Source of the DNA: Sporosarcina jeotgali
GTDB taxonomy: Bacteria > Bacillota > Bacilli > Bacillales_A > Planococcaceae
DNA length: 64,000 nucleotides
Assembly: GCF_033304595.1 (NCBI RefSeq)
Contig: NZ_CP116341.1
Span: 3,128,001-3,192,000 of the forward strand
Reading direction: 5' to 3'
Part shown: positions 18,070 through 25,736 of the stretch, one piece after another
Layout: every line of letters starts with the position of its first letter
Numbering within the stretch: the first letter of the stretch is position 1
Notes under the pieces: generated by a model
Told to the model about the DNA's origin: nothing
Seen by the model: the letters and a program-made list of their open reading frames with translations, nothing else
Databases searched by the model: none
Made by a program: the position numbers and the translations under genes

Positions 18070-18094
18070 AATCGAAATCTATTCAAAAACAAAG

Positions 18095-18133
18095 AAGCAT
18101 GGTTGGGATTAGAATGCCCCCAACCATGCTTTT
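18095..18133. terminator. Bidirectional terminator between convergent genes
   Basis: Stem AAGCATGGTTGGG / CCCAACCATGCTT with a short T-run on the plus side. It lies between the padR-type gene and the DJ-1 family gene. Confidence 0.8.
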
Positions 18134-18149
18134 AGTGATTAGAATCCCA

Positions 18150-18839
18150 TTAGTTTGCTGTATTCAGAACAGCTAAAACCTCAGCTGCGACTGAACCGCC
18201 AGAAGCGGGATTCTGTCCAGTAACAATGCGATTGTCTGCAACAGCGTACGCTGCCCAATCATCGCCTTTTACGTAATTGGCACCTTTACTTACTAACGCA
18301 TCTTCTGTTAAAAATGGAACAGTATTCTCTAATCCTAATGCAGCTTCTTCTGTATTCGTGAAGCCAGAAACTTTTTTGTTCGCGATTAACGGCTGCCCGG
18401 ATGCATCTTTAATGTTCACTAGCCCTGCAGATCCATGACAAACCGCTGAAACAATCCCGCCGTTCTGATAGATCGTGCTAGCGATTTTTTGTAAACTTTC
18501 ATTCTCTGGGTAATCCCACATAACCCCATGTCCGCCAGTGTAATAGATTGCATCGTAATTTTCGGCATTCACTTCAGCTGCAGCTAACGTTGTACCCAGC
18601 TTATCCATAAACGTCTGGTCTTCATAATACTTCCAGTCAAGCTCTGTCATCTGATCTGCTTGTAAACTATGCGGGTCAATCGGTGTGTAACCGCCTTTAG
18701 GGCTTACATAGTCTATCTGGTGTCCTTCTTTTTGCATTGCATCTACAAAATGTACTGCTTCACCTAACCATAATCCTGTCGCTCGTTCCAGATTGGGATA
18801 CTTCGATACATTCGTTGTGACGACTAAAATCTTTTTCAT
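18150..18839 (-). CDS. DJ-1/PfpI-family protein (type 1 glutamine amidotransferase-like)
   Basis: 229 residues, close to the Hsp31/YajL-like branch. The nucleophile elbow AVCHGSAGL places Cys134 and His135. Glu27 in GLWLGE is the usual acidic partner, so the Cys-His-Glu arrangement of glyoxalase III/deglycase-type members is present. Probable role is handling of methylglyoxal or related carbonyl stress, by family analogy only. ATG at 18839 lies 8 bases after AGGAG. It is transcribed divergently from a MerR-family gene, with a 19-bp-spaced promoter between them, which fits MerR-controlled stress induction. Confidence 0.85.
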   Translation of the reverse strand: MKKILVVTTNVSKYPNLERATGLWLGEAVHFVDAMQKEGHQIDYVSPKGGYTPIDPHSLQADQMTELDWKYYEDQTFMDKLGTTLAAAEVNAENYDAIYYTGGHGVMWDYPENESLQKIASTIYQNGGIVSAVCHGSAGLVNIKDASGQPLIANKKVSGFTNTEEAALGLENTVPFLTEDALVSKGANYVKGDDWAAYAVADNRIVTGQNPASGGSVAAEVLAVLNTAN

Positions 18840-18870
18840 TTCAATCACTCCTCATTCTTTGATATGATTC

Positions 18871-18901
18871 ACTTTAAAGGTTAAACCTAACTTTAAGTCA
18901 A
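18871..18901 (-). promoter_or_regulatory. MerR-type promoter with 19-bp spacer, reading into the DJ-1 family gene
   Basis: On the minus strand: TTGACT (18896-18901), a 19-bp spacer, then TAAAGT (18871-18876). The spacer holds the palindrome AGGTTTAACCT. Overlong 19-bp spacers with a central dyad are the hallmark of MerR-activated promoters. The -10 element is weak, as would be expected for an activator-dependent promoter. Confidence 0.6.
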
Positions 18902-18913
18902 GGAGGATGCTCC

Positions 18914-19249
18914 ATGTATCCCATTCAGCAAGCAAGCACGCTAGCTCAAATTCCATCCAGTACAATCAGATATTATGAAAAGATCCAACTGATTCCTCCA
19001 ATTACAAGAAACGCTCAAGGCAACCGTACATTTGAAGATAAAGACATCGAAGTTCTGAACTTAATACGATGCTTCAGGCACCTCGGTATGTCGTTAGAAG
19101 ATATTCGAAAGAGCCTCGCCGATATCAATGGCTCGTATGAACATGTGAATACCAACGCGATTCTGTTCCAGCATAAAGAGAAGTTAGAGGAACAAATCCT
19201 AATTTTAAATTCATTCATCCGTGAGATTGATGATAAAATAATGGCATGA
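18914..19249 (+). CDS. MerR-family transcriptional regulator
   Basis: 111 residues. The MerR winged helix begins at residue 1 (IQQASTLAQIPSSTIRYYEK, then the wing R.AQGNRTFEDKDIEVLNLIR...LGMSLEDIR) and is followed by a short coiled-coil dimerisation helix (about 80-108). There is no metal-binding cysteine cluster, so it belongs with the non-metal AdhR/NmlR-like or short MerR types that respond to aldehydes or other stress. Strong AAGGAGG ribosome site. The divergent promoter next door carries the typical MerR operator, so the DJ-1 family gene is its likely target. Confidence 0.87.
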   Translation: MYPIQQASTLAQIPSSTIRYYEKIQLIPPITRNAQGNRTFEDKDIEVLNLIRCFRHLGMSLEDIRKSLADINGSYEHVNTNAILFQHKEKLEEQILILNSFIREIDDKIMA

Positions 19250-19261
19250 CTGTAAGCAGAT

Positions 19262-19308
19262 AAAAAGGCTTTAAGAGACAGAGGTTACTGCTCTTAAAGC
19301 CTTTTTAT
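19262..19308. terminator. Bidirectional terminator between merR-type gene and metQ
   Basis: 16-bp stem AAAAAGGCTTTAAGAG / CTCTTAAAGCCTTTTT with T-runs on both sides. Confidence 0.9.
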
Positions 19309-19315
19309 ATTTAGA

Positions 19316-20146
19316 TCAGAATGCCGGAATTGCTGTTTCGTCATAGTTGTCTTCCAAAAACTTACGAACCTCATCTGAAGTCATCACTTTTGATAACTTT
19401 TGAATCGGTTCGGAATCTGCATTATCTTCACGAGCAATCAGTGTGATGGCAAAGTCATTTTCAACGCCTTCAGTGAGCAGTGCATCACTTTTCGGTGTTA
19501 AGTTTAAAGGCGCCGCATAAGCAGGTGTCATAATGACAGCATCTGCATCATCATACATTCTCGCAAGCATTAGCAAATCCACTTCTTTAAACTCGTAGTT
19601 CATCGGATTTTCTAAAATATCGGCGGTTGTATAATAAGGTCCTTCTTTTTCTTTTAATGAAATGACGTCTTGCTGGGCTAGTAATGCAAGTGAGCGGTCA
19701 ATATTGGACACATCATTCGCGATTGCGATACTCGCACCCTTCGGCAATTTGTCCATGGAATCATAGTCTTTTGAATAGACGCCGTAATTGGCAAAGTAAA
19801 TAGGAGTTATCGGAACTAGGGTTGCATCATTATTGCGGTTGAACTCTTCCATGTACGGAACGTGCTGGAAAAAGTTTGCGTCTACTTCCTTCGCAGCAAG
19901 TGCGCTATTCGGTTGAACGTTATCTCCTAATACAACGATTTCAAGGTCAACGCCTTCTTCTGCAAGGGCCGGTTTCACAAGTTCAAGGATCTCCGTCATA
20001 GGCGGAATGAGTGACGCGACTTTCAACGTAACAACATCGTCTTCTTTTGCCGGAGCCTTTTCGGGTTCATTGGCAGAATCTGATTTGTTACAGCCTGCCA
20101 ATACTAAAATAATACTCATCGTTAAAAGTAAAAGAATTTTTTTCAT
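19316..20146 (-). CDS. metQ: Methionine-type ABC transporter binding lipoprotein (MetQ/NlpA family)
   Basis: 276 residues with a lipoprotein signal (LVLAGC, Cys19). The mature part has the NlpA-family sequence: LKVASLIPPMTEIL, an EIVVLGDNVQPNSAL region, DANFFQHVPYMEEFN (about 90-105), and the GASIAIANDVSN loop. Ligands are normally D- or L-methionine or related sulphur compounds. It follows metP by 16 bases and ends the three-gene operon. The 'TEIL' and 'VQPNSAL' segments depart from the usual H-EIL and Y-PN pattern, so specificity for methionine is likely rather than certain. Confidence 0.82.
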   Translation of the reverse strand: MKKILLLLTMSIILVLAGCNKSDSANEPEKAPAKEDDVVTLKVASLIPPMTEILELVKPALAEEGVDLEIVVLGDNVQPNSALAAKEVDANFFQHVPYMEEFNRNNDATLVPITPIYFANYGVYSKDYDSMDKLPKGASIAIANDVSNIDRSLALLAQQDVISLKEKEGPYYTTADILENPMNYEFKEVDLLMLARMYDDADAVIMTPAYAAPLNLTPKSDALLTEGVENDFAITLIAREDNADSEPIQKLSKVMTSDEVRKFLEDNYDETAIPAF

Positions 20147-20162
20147 TGTTTTCTCCTGTCTA

Positions 20163-20825
20163 TTATCGTTTGTCGATCCATCTAGATACAGTCGTACCCG
20201 AGAATTGGATGAATTGTACTAAGATGATCATGATCACAATCATATAAACCATTAAATCTGTCTTAAACTGCTGATAGCCATACCGAATCGCAAAATCACC
20301 GATTCCCCCGCCGCCTACTACACCCATGATGGTTGAATAAGAGATGAAGCTAATAATGGAAGTCGTCAGGCCAAGGACGAGTCCTGAACGTGCCTCTACG
20401 TAAAGGAATTTAAAGATAAGTTCTTTTAAAGAAGCTCCCATGGAAATTGCCGCTTCCATCACACCTTTTGGGACATCCAATAATGCTTGTTCCACGAGTC
20501 GTGAATAATGGGCAATCGCAATAATCGAAAGCGGCACAGTTGCAGCTGCAGTTCCAATTGCGGTTCCAATCAAAACCCTGGTAAAAGGAATTAAAAAGAC
20601 GACTAACAAAAGAAACGGGAAAGAGCGAATCACATTGATGAATAAGTTCATGACCGAAAAAACAACTTGGTTTTCAAAAGCCTGTCCTTTCCTGCAAAGG
20701 AATAACACAGTTCCTGCAGGAAGCCCGATTAAAATAGCGGCTAAAATAGAAACCCCAACCATAATGAACGTTTCTCCGATCGCCTGCCAAATTTCAGCTT
20801 GGTATTGAACAAGTACTTCAGGCAT
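20163..20825 (-). CDS. metP: Methionine-type ABC transporter permease (MetP/MetI family)
   Basis: 220 residues with about five membrane helices, the normal MetI size. The BPD_transp_1 fold shows the EAA-like loop (GVMEAAISMGASLKELIFKF, about 130-150) that docks the ATPase, and the family's SYSTIMGVVGGGGIGDFAIRYGYQ stretch near the C-terminus (about 165-188). ATG at 20825 overlaps the metN stop by 8 bases, implying translational coupling. Substrate follows the operon assignment. Confidence 0.88.
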   Translation of the reverse strand: MPEVLVQYQAEIWQAIGETFIMVGVSILAAILIGLPAGTVLFLCRKGQAFENQVVFSVMNLFINVIRSFPFLLLVVFLIPFTRVLIGTAIGTAAATVPLSIIAIAHYSRLVEQALLDVPKGVMEAAISMGASLKELIFKFLYVEARSGLVLGLTTSIISFISYSTIMGVVGGGGIGDFAIRYGYQQFKTDLMVYMIVIMIILVQFIQFSGTTVSRWIDKR

Positions 20826-21564
20826 CCTGATCACCGTCTCTCATGAGCTGTTGTACAAAGTGATTTGCAGAGCGGTCTGTCGCCTGAATGCCTTTAGGTA
20901 CAATGTCTAACGTTTCATGCACCGTTCCTTCTGTCAGCACGGTGACGCGATTGCAAATACTTTTAATGACTTCCATCTCATGACTGACGAGGACGATCGT
21001 GACCCCAAGTCTTTGATTGATATCCGCTAACACGGTCAGAATTTCAGCTGACGTATGCGGATCAAGGGACGACGTGGGCTCGTCGCACAACAATACATGT
21101 GGATGATTCGCAAGCGCTCTTGCAATGGCAACGCGTTGCTTTTGTCCGCCGCTAAGCTGTGCTGGATACTTTGCTTGGAAGCTTTCCAGCCCAACAAATT
21201 GCAGACATTCCATCGCTCGTTTTCGGCAGTTATCTTTGGGATATTTTGCGAGTTCAAGCGCGACCGCCACGTTTTCATACACAGTTTTATTGGCAATTAA
21301 GTTGAAGTGCTGAAAGATCATTCCGATGGACTTACGTGCTTCCCGAAGTTGTTTTGAGTTAAGAGCGGTCAGATTTTGGCCATTCACTTCTACTGTTCCT
21401 GCATCTGGCGTTTCCAACAAGTTCATGAGACGCAACAACGTGGACTTTCCCGCACCGCTCGCTCCGATGATGCCATGAATATAACCTCGTGCAATCGAGA
21501 GTGAAATACTCTGAATGACTGGAACACCGGTAAAACTTTTACTGACTTTATGTAATGAAATCAA
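20818..21564 (-). CDS. metN: Methionine-type ABC transporter ATPase lacking the C-terminal NIL domain
   Basis: 248 residues with Walker A GASGAGKST, Q-loop FQHFNL, signature LSGGQKQR, Walker B LLCDEP and the H-loop VSHEM. MetN proteins are usually about 340 residues, with a ~90-residue NIL (ACT-like) domain that senses methionine and shuts the importer. Here the chain stops soon after the nucleotide-binding domain, so this feedback domain is missing. I use the TTG start at 21564, preceded by AAGGGA; the frame remains open to 21654 but that region contains the promoter. First gene of metN-metP-metQ. Confidence 0.82.
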   Translation of the reverse strand: MISLHKVSKSFTGVPVIQSISLSIARGYIHGIIGASGAGKSTLLRLMNLLETPDAGTVEVNGQNLTALNSKQLREARKSIGMIFQHFNLIANKTVYENVAVALELAKYPKDNCRKRAMECLQFVGLESFQAKYPAQLSGGQKQRVAIARALANHPHVLLCDEPTSSLDPHTSAEILTVLADINQRLGVTIVLVSHEMEVIKSICNRVTVLTEGTVHETLDIVPKGIQATDRSANHFVQQLMRDGDQDA

Positions 21565-21609
21565 ATAGAATCCCTTCTCTCGTGTTGAAAGGCGGCTGCA
21601 ACCTTCATG

Positions 21610-21638
21610 ATTATAGCGTATCGTGTATACGCTGTCAT
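21610..21638 (-). promoter_or_regulatory. metNPQ promoter with inverted repeat in the spacer
   Basis: On the minus strand: ATGACA (21633-21638), 17-bp spacer, TATAAT (21610-21615). The spacer contains GCGTAT-ACACG-ATACGC, a perfect inverted repeat that could be an operator. The leader is only about 45 bases and no SAM riboswitch or T-box structure is present. Confidence 0.6.
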
Positions 21639-21655
21639 ATGTTCTGCAGAACAAG

Positions 21656-21692
21656 TTGAAAAAGCAGGCTCCGAGTTTTTTCGGAACCTGCC
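21656..21692 (-). terminator. Terminator of the DUF1456 gene
   Basis: Minus-strand stem GCAGGTTCCGA / TCGGAGCCTGC (one G-U pair) followed by TTTTT. It lies between the DUF1456 gene and the metN promoter. Confidence 0.8.
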
Positions 21693-21708
21693 TGGATTGT
21701 CCTATCCG

Positions 21709-22218
21709 TTATGGACGATAGATGTGCGCTAACCCTTTTAGGAAGTTTCTAGCGTAGCGATCCCCGCACTCTTTATAGTTTCGATGGCCTTCTTTTCGAA
21801 GAACCGCACTTAATTCACTTTTTGACACTGTAACCCCTGCATCATTTAAGATATCAATCATTTCCTCACTCGTTAAAGAAAGTGCAATTTTCATCTTCTT
21901 GAGTAAAATATTATTCACGTTTCTATTGTCGGCTGTCATGAGGAATTGGTTTTTAATAGTCTCCGGTGTTTCCTCTTGCGGCCCTCTTTTTAACGTAACG
22001 CACCCATTCAAAAACGACTCTAGCGTTGTATTGTCAATCATGTTCCTATACTCTTCGTTCGGTGCTTCACCATCTGCACCCGCTTTTGACTTCGACAGCA
22101 TGTCCTGTACTTCTGCTTTCGTTGTCTCAATTCCGCCCAGTTTAAAAATCTCAACCATTTCATGATCTTTTATGTCGAGTGCATATCTTAACCGAGTTAA
22201 TATGTCGTTATTATTCAT
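21709..22218 (-). CDS. DUF1456 family protein (YehS-like)
   Basis: 169 residues made of two repeats of the DUF1456 helical unit. The first begins NNDILTRLRYALDIKDHEMVEIF and the second NNILLKKMKIALSLTSEEMIDIL (from about residue 98). Each is followed by a '...VSK.EL..ML.K' type segment. The C-terminus (CGDRYARNFLKGLA) is typical. Members are small cytoplasmic proteins of unknown function. ATG at 22218 is used; a GTG three codons upstream is possible. Confidence 0.85.
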   Translation of the reverse strand: MNNNDILTRLRYALDIKDHEMVEIFKLGGIETTKAEVQDMLSKSKAGADGEAPNEEYRNMIDNTTLESFLNGCVTLKRGPQEETPETIKNQFLMTADNRNVNNILLKKMKIALSLTSEEMIDILNDAGVTVSKSELSAVLRKEGHRNYKECGDRYARNFLKGLAHIYRP

Positions 22219-22410
22219 GCCGTTCACCTGCCCTTTCTACAGTAAGTATTAGTATAATGCTTTTCATGAATTAATGTACGAACTTGTTATTGGTTTTAAT
22301 ACAATGTGTTGTGTTGTAACTCTCATTATACAGGATTCGGAGAGGTGCTATATTTTATCATTAGAGATGCAAGGGCTCAGAGTTTTGAAATTGATTCACT
22401 TAAACTACAA

Positions 22411-23010
22411 TTAATTTGTGGTCATCAGGCTTTTCATAGACACTTTAAATTGATCAATCCATTCTTTGAAATACGTATTCTTCGATACAAACTTCACTCC
22501 ATAATACCCCAGAACCCCTCCGAGCGTATTCGCAATCAAGTCATTCACATCCACGCTTCTGGCACTATTCGTAAGGATGTAAAGCAACAACTGCAGTACT
22601 TCTATCGATAGACTGAACAGCAAACTCCTCACCGCTACGAGCTCCCACGAAATCTTTTCCTGCTTCACTAATAGCCACTGATAGACCCCAAACGGAGCCA
22701 ACATAATGATGTTCAAAATAAATGTCGCTATATCAATCGTCAAAATTGGAATCGGATTGATTCGGCTATACCACGGTGTCTGATTTTTATACATCCCCCA
22801 ATTCACTTCAATCGGAAACGTTGTCAATGCCACCACCGAAAATACATATATCCCCAGGGAAATTAACGTAATGTATTGAAAAATACTATAGGTCCTACTC
22901 TGTCTTTTCAACTTCATTATCACCATTACCAAATACACTATAAATAATGGACCTAAAATATACCCTGCATCAATCGTCCTCATAAACGACCATGATTCTT
23001 CTGTTGTCAT
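22411..23010 (-). CDS. VanZ-family membrane protein
   Basis: 199 residues with about five hydrophobic helices. The VanZ-type core is visible: VVALTTFPIEVNW, the NPIPIL extracytoplasmic segment, NIIMLAPFGVYQW, and the C-terminal SIEVLQLLLYI...SVDVNDLIANTLGGVLGY. VanZ homologues can give low-level teicoplanin resistance but most are of unknown role. The frame is open up to 23211, but ATG at 23010 has a GAGGGGTGG ribosome site and matches family length. Confidence 0.85.
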   Translation of the reverse strand: MTTEESWSFMRTIDAGYILGPLFIVYLVMVIMKLKRQSRTYSIFQYITLISLGIYVFSVVALTTFPIEVNWGMYKNQTPWYSRINPIPILTIDIATFILNIIMLAPFGVYQWLLVKQEKISWELVAVRSLLFSLSIEVLQLLLYILTNSARSVDVNDLIANTLGGVLGYYGVKFVSKNTYFKEWIDQFKVSMKSLMTTN

Positions 23011-23324
23011 GCCATTCCACCCCTCATCTTCAAGTGATACACTTATTATTTCATTGAAATCTGAAGAAGCACGTATGGCAATTCTTAATGTATTCTTAAG
23101 GTTTCTTAGGGATTGGTGAGTTTTGGGATGCGCTGCTTCTATTAACGACGAATTCATTATAAACACGTCAATCAAACTACTCTGCTTAAGGCGTTTGAAA
23201 CAATTTGGCAATTGCTTTTTGCATTATCCAGACAGTTTCCCCTTCTATTACCCATTAATAGAACAACTTTTCACTGAATATTTCACTTCACTAGCGTTTA
23301 GAAAAAAACTTTTCGCGCCATTTT

Positions 23325-23353
23325 TTGACACAGTATGAAATAAAAATCGTCTA
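23325..23353 (+). promoter_or_regulatory. Candidate ECF-type autoregulated promoter of the sigma-factor operon
   Basis: TGACAC (23326-23331), 16-base spacer, CGTCTA (23348-23353), resembling ECF promoters (TGAAAC/TGTAAC, then CGTC). The overlapping TTGACA could also serve sigma-A, but no TATAAT follows at the right distance. Located 36 bases before the sigma gene. Confidence 0.5.
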
Positions 23354-23388
23354 ATAAGCAGAGACCTATAAAGGGAGGATCAAAATCA

Positions 23389-23913
23389 ATGCAAAACGAA
23401 AAAGAGATTGTTTCCAATTGGTTTCATCTCTATAGCCAAGATGTTTTTAATTTTTTAGTTTACTATTCAGGAACTCGTGATGTAGAAGATCTCGTACAAG
23501 AAGTGTTTATTAAGGCAGCTAAAGGTATGAGCACTTACCGAAACCATGCGACACCCAAAACTTGGCTCTTTAGCATTGCCCGTAATCTAGCCATCGACAA
23601 TGCGAGAAAGAATAAAACGAAGATCAGTCGAATGAATGTAGCTTTCCATGAGGAAAATTTGGATCAGCACATCGGATTTTCTCCTGAGCAGATTCTGATA
23701 GGCCAGGAGGAGAAACGTGAATTGTACAATAGGATTAATCAGCAAAAAAAAAAATATCGGGATGTGCTAATTTTAAGGGGCATTCAAGGATTGTCCGTAA
23801 GTGAAACAGCACAAATACTAGGATGCAAAGAAACCGCCGTTCGAACCAACTATCATCGTGCAGTCAAGGCATTACAAAATGAACCAAATTGGAGGGAATC
23901 TCATGAAGGATAA
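23389..23913 (+). CDS. ECF-type RNA polymerase sigma factor
   Basis: 174 residues. Region 2 spans about residues 8-75 (QDVFNFLVYYSGTRDVEDLVQEVFIKAA, then TWLFSIARNLAIDNARK), and region 4 about 112-165 (YRDVLILRGIQGLSVSETAQILGC, then TNYHRAVKAL). This is a group 4 sigma factor that would redirect RNA polymerase to a stress or envelope regulon. The region resembles the SigV/SigX/SigW/SigY class of bacilli, but I cannot name the orthologue. GGGAGG ribosome site. The stop overlaps the start of the next gene, so the pair is translationally coupled. Confidence 0.9.
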   Translation: MQNEKEIVSNWFHLYSQDVFNFLVYYSGTRDVEDLVQEVFIKAAKGMSTYRNHATPKTWLFSIARNLAIDNARKNKTKISRMNVAFHEENLDQHIGFSPEQILIGQEEKRELYNRINQQKKKYRDVLILRGIQGLSVSETAQILGCKETAVRTNYHRAVKALQNEPNWRESHEG

Positions 23914-24730
23914 TCTAAAAAGTGTCCAGGAGAAATTAAATGAATTTCCGACATATCACATGAGCCCGTCTACTCAAGCTCTCCTTCATCAAAAATTGAT
24001 GGACACCCTTGAAGACTCTGAAATCCAACAAAAAAGAAAAGGAGTGTTTCTCATGAAAGTCAAAGTAGGGATTATTACAGCAGCGGCTATCTTAACCATT
24101 GGTATTCTTTCTGTAAATCTATTAAATGATAATCCAAACTCATCCGGCGGAGAGAATCCTATACCTAATAATCAGGACGTTAACCAAGACATCGAACAGA
24201 AGCGCGGCGAAGAAGAGGACAACAATTCGTATGATCCCATCATGCTCAAGCAACAAGCTACAGAGGTTCTTCAAGCGATCCATGGCCGTGATATGGATGT
24301 ACTATCCAGTCATGTACACCCTGAGAAAGGGTTACTGTTTTCCCCTTACTTATCTGTGACAGACGAAACAGTAAAATTTGAAAAGAATGAGATACCATCA
24401 CTACTAGAAAATGACGCAACGTATTTGTGGGGCTATGGAGAAGCGAACACTGAAATACAATTGACGTCAGCGGACTATTTCGACAAGCACCTGCAAGTAA
24501 AGCGATTCTTTGAATCCGATGAAATCTTTGTCGATACACAAAATCAAGAAGCGGACCCAACCAATTATTTAAAAACAGTTTTTCCTGATTCAAAAATTAT
24601 TGAGTTTTATCATGCTGGCACCGAACAATATAGTGGAATGGATTGGAGAAGTCTCAACCTGGTTTTCGAACAAGATGAAGAAGGCGCGTGGCGTCTAGTA
24701 GCAATAATCAACAATCTCTTTACTCCTTAA
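23903..24730 (+). CDS. Probable membrane anti-sigma factor
   Basis: 275 residues. A cytoplasmic N-terminus (about 1-48) precedes a single membrane helix (about 53-72, VGIITAAAILTIGILSVNLL), then an acidic linker and an extracytoplasmic domain (about 110-275). No zinc-binding HXXXCXXC anti-sigma motif is visible. The role therefore rests on coupling to the sigma gene (11-base overlap, ATG after GGAGGG) and on topology. The outer domain, with a WGYGEA...I segment and a C-terminal W.L..I.NN, may sense envelope signals. A frame extending to 23858 lies inside the sigma gene. Confidence 0.7.
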   Translation: MKDNLKSVQEKLNEFPTYHMSPSTQALLHQKLMDTLEDSEIQQKRKGVFLMKVKVGIITAAAILTIGILSVNLLNDNPNSSGGENPIPNNQDVNQDIEQKRGEEEDNNSYDPIMLKQQATEVLQAIHGRDMDVLSSHVHPEKGLLFSPYLSVTDETVKFEKNEIPSLLENDATYLWGYGEANTEIQLTSADYFDKHLQVKRFFESDEIFVDTQNQEADPTNYLKTVFPDSKIIEFYHAGTEQYSGMDWRSLNLVFEQDEEGAWRLVAIINNLFTP

Positions 24731-24795
24731 CCGTGCGTATGCAAATCAGATAGCTGCTTTAGAGTTTGTTAACATCAAAAGTAAAACATGAAACA

Positions 24796-24831
24796 AGCCA
24801 TCAGACTAGGAACAGTACTAGTCTGATGGCT
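24796..24831. terminator. Terminator between the anti-sigma gene and rlmH
   Basis: Perfect 14-bp stem AGCCATCAGACTAG / CTAGTCTGATGGCT between convergent genes, with modest T-rich sequence on each side. Confidence 0.75.
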
Positions 24832-24847
24832 ACATTTGTATTTATTA

Positions 24848-25327
24848 TTACTTGTGATACGGTTCATTTCTCATAATTCTAAACCCGCGATACACCTGTT
24901 CTAGCAAAATCAGCTTCATCAGCTGGTGGGGGAAGGTCATCTTCGAAAACGATAGCAGCTCGTCCGCACGCTTATAGACATCTGCATGCAATCCTAGAGA
25001 TCCTCCAATCACAAACGTGACTTTGCTTTTTCCATAAGTCATAAGTGATTGCAGATTTTCTGCTAACTGTTCGGATGTTTTCTGTTTCCCTTCGATTGCA
25101 AGAGCAATGACATGGGCGTCCGGTGAAACTTTTGCAAGAATGCGATCTGCTTCTTTTTTCTTGACGATTTCCATATCAGCTTCGCTAAGTTGCTCGGGTG
25201 CTTTTTCATCTGCCACTTCGATTAGCTCTATTTTGGCATAAGCACCGAGTCGTTTTGTATATTCCTCGATGCCCATTTTCAAATACTTCTCTTTTAGTTT
25301 TCCTACAGTCACAATTGTAATATTCAC
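24848..25327 (-). CDS. rlmH: 23S rRNA (pseudouridine-1915-N3)-methyltransferase RlmH
   Basis: 159 residues, exactly the family length. RlmH methylates pseudouridine 1915 in helix 69 of 23S rRNA using S-adenosylmethionine. The SPOUT-fold features are present: [16 protein letters not shown] at the N-terminus, [14 protein letters not shown], the [17 protein letters not shown] knot loop, and the C-terminal [23 protein letters not shown] start at 25327 follows AAAGGTGG. It is the first gene of the conserved origin-proximal region. Confidence 0.95.
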   Translation of the reverse strand: MNITIVTVGKLKEKYLKMGIEEYTKRLGAYAKIELIEVADEKAPEQLSEADMEIVKKKEADRILAKVSPDAHVIALAIEGKQKTSEQLAENLQSLMTYGKSKVTFVIGGSLGLHADVYKRADELLSFSKMTFPHQLMKLILLEQVYRGFRIMRNEPYHK

Positions 25328-25406
25328 AGCGTTGTCCACCTTTTTTGAAAAGTTATACACGGAAGTTATACACATATCCACAGATGCATCTAGATGTTGT
25401 GTCCGA

Positions 25407-25571
25407 TTATGTGTTCGTCACAAGATAGACAGCAAGCAGTTCACAGTAGTCGCACGTTGTGGATAACTTCTCCTCTTCCGTTACGGGTTCCATGTTTGGA
25501 AATGTCTCTTCTTTTGCAACAAATTCATCAAGTGCCCGGTTTATATGGGTTTCACAGCTATTAATTTTCAA
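25407..25571 (-). CDS. Small CxxH/CxxC protein (YyzF-like)
   Basis: 54-residue protein with a TTG start 8 bases after AAAGAGGTG. It carries an N-terminal CETH motif (Cys6, His9) and a C-terminal CDYC motif (Cys40, Cys43), the pattern of the 'CxxH/CxxC protein' family found next to rlmH in bacilli. The four ligands suggest a small zinc-binding protein of unknown function. A perfect DnaA box overlaps its coding sequence. It sits between the htrA-like gene and rlmH, matching Bacillus gene order. Confidence 0.82.
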   Translation of the reverse strand: MKINSCETHINRALDEFVAKEETFPNMEPVTEEEKLSTTCDYCELLAVYLVTNT

Positions 25572-25653
25572 ATTATTCACCTCTTTTTCATTTTAAATTA
25601 ACCACAGAGTTATGCACAAATTTTCAGTCTTATCCACAAACATAGAATTGTTG

Positions 25654-25700
25654 ATAAAAAAAGCAGACACAATAGCTGTTTTTCTGCTATCGTGCCTGCT
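25654..25700 (-). terminator. Terminator of the htrA-like gene
   Basis: Minus-strand 15-bp stem AGCAGGCACGATAGC / GCTATTGTGTCTGCT (two G-U pairs) followed by TTTTTTT. It separates the wal-htrA unit from the CxxH/CxxC and rlmH genes. Confidence 0.9.
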
Positions 25701-25736
25701 GTGGATAACTAAGTGGTTATTTTATGCACATGTGTA

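Larger units (their letters stand above)
25353..25730. other. DnaA-box cluster outside oriC
   Basis: Matches to TTATNCACA within 380 bp: 25353-25361 (TTATACACG), 25366-25374 (TTATACACA), 25374-25382 (ATATCCACA), 25458-25466 (TGTGGATAA, perfect), 25610-25618 (TTATGCACA), 25630-25638 (TTATCCACA, perfect), 25700-25708 (TGTGGATAA, perfect), 25722-25730 (TTATGCACA). They lie around the small CxxH/CxxC gene and up to the end of the htrA-like gene, about 29 kb from dnaA. Confidence 0.7.

Noticed and set aside
21565..21654. SAM riboswitch or T-box upstream of metN
   Set aside because: The leader after the promoter is about 45 bases, too short, and no such structure is visible. The N-terminal extension of the metN frame is promoter DNA.
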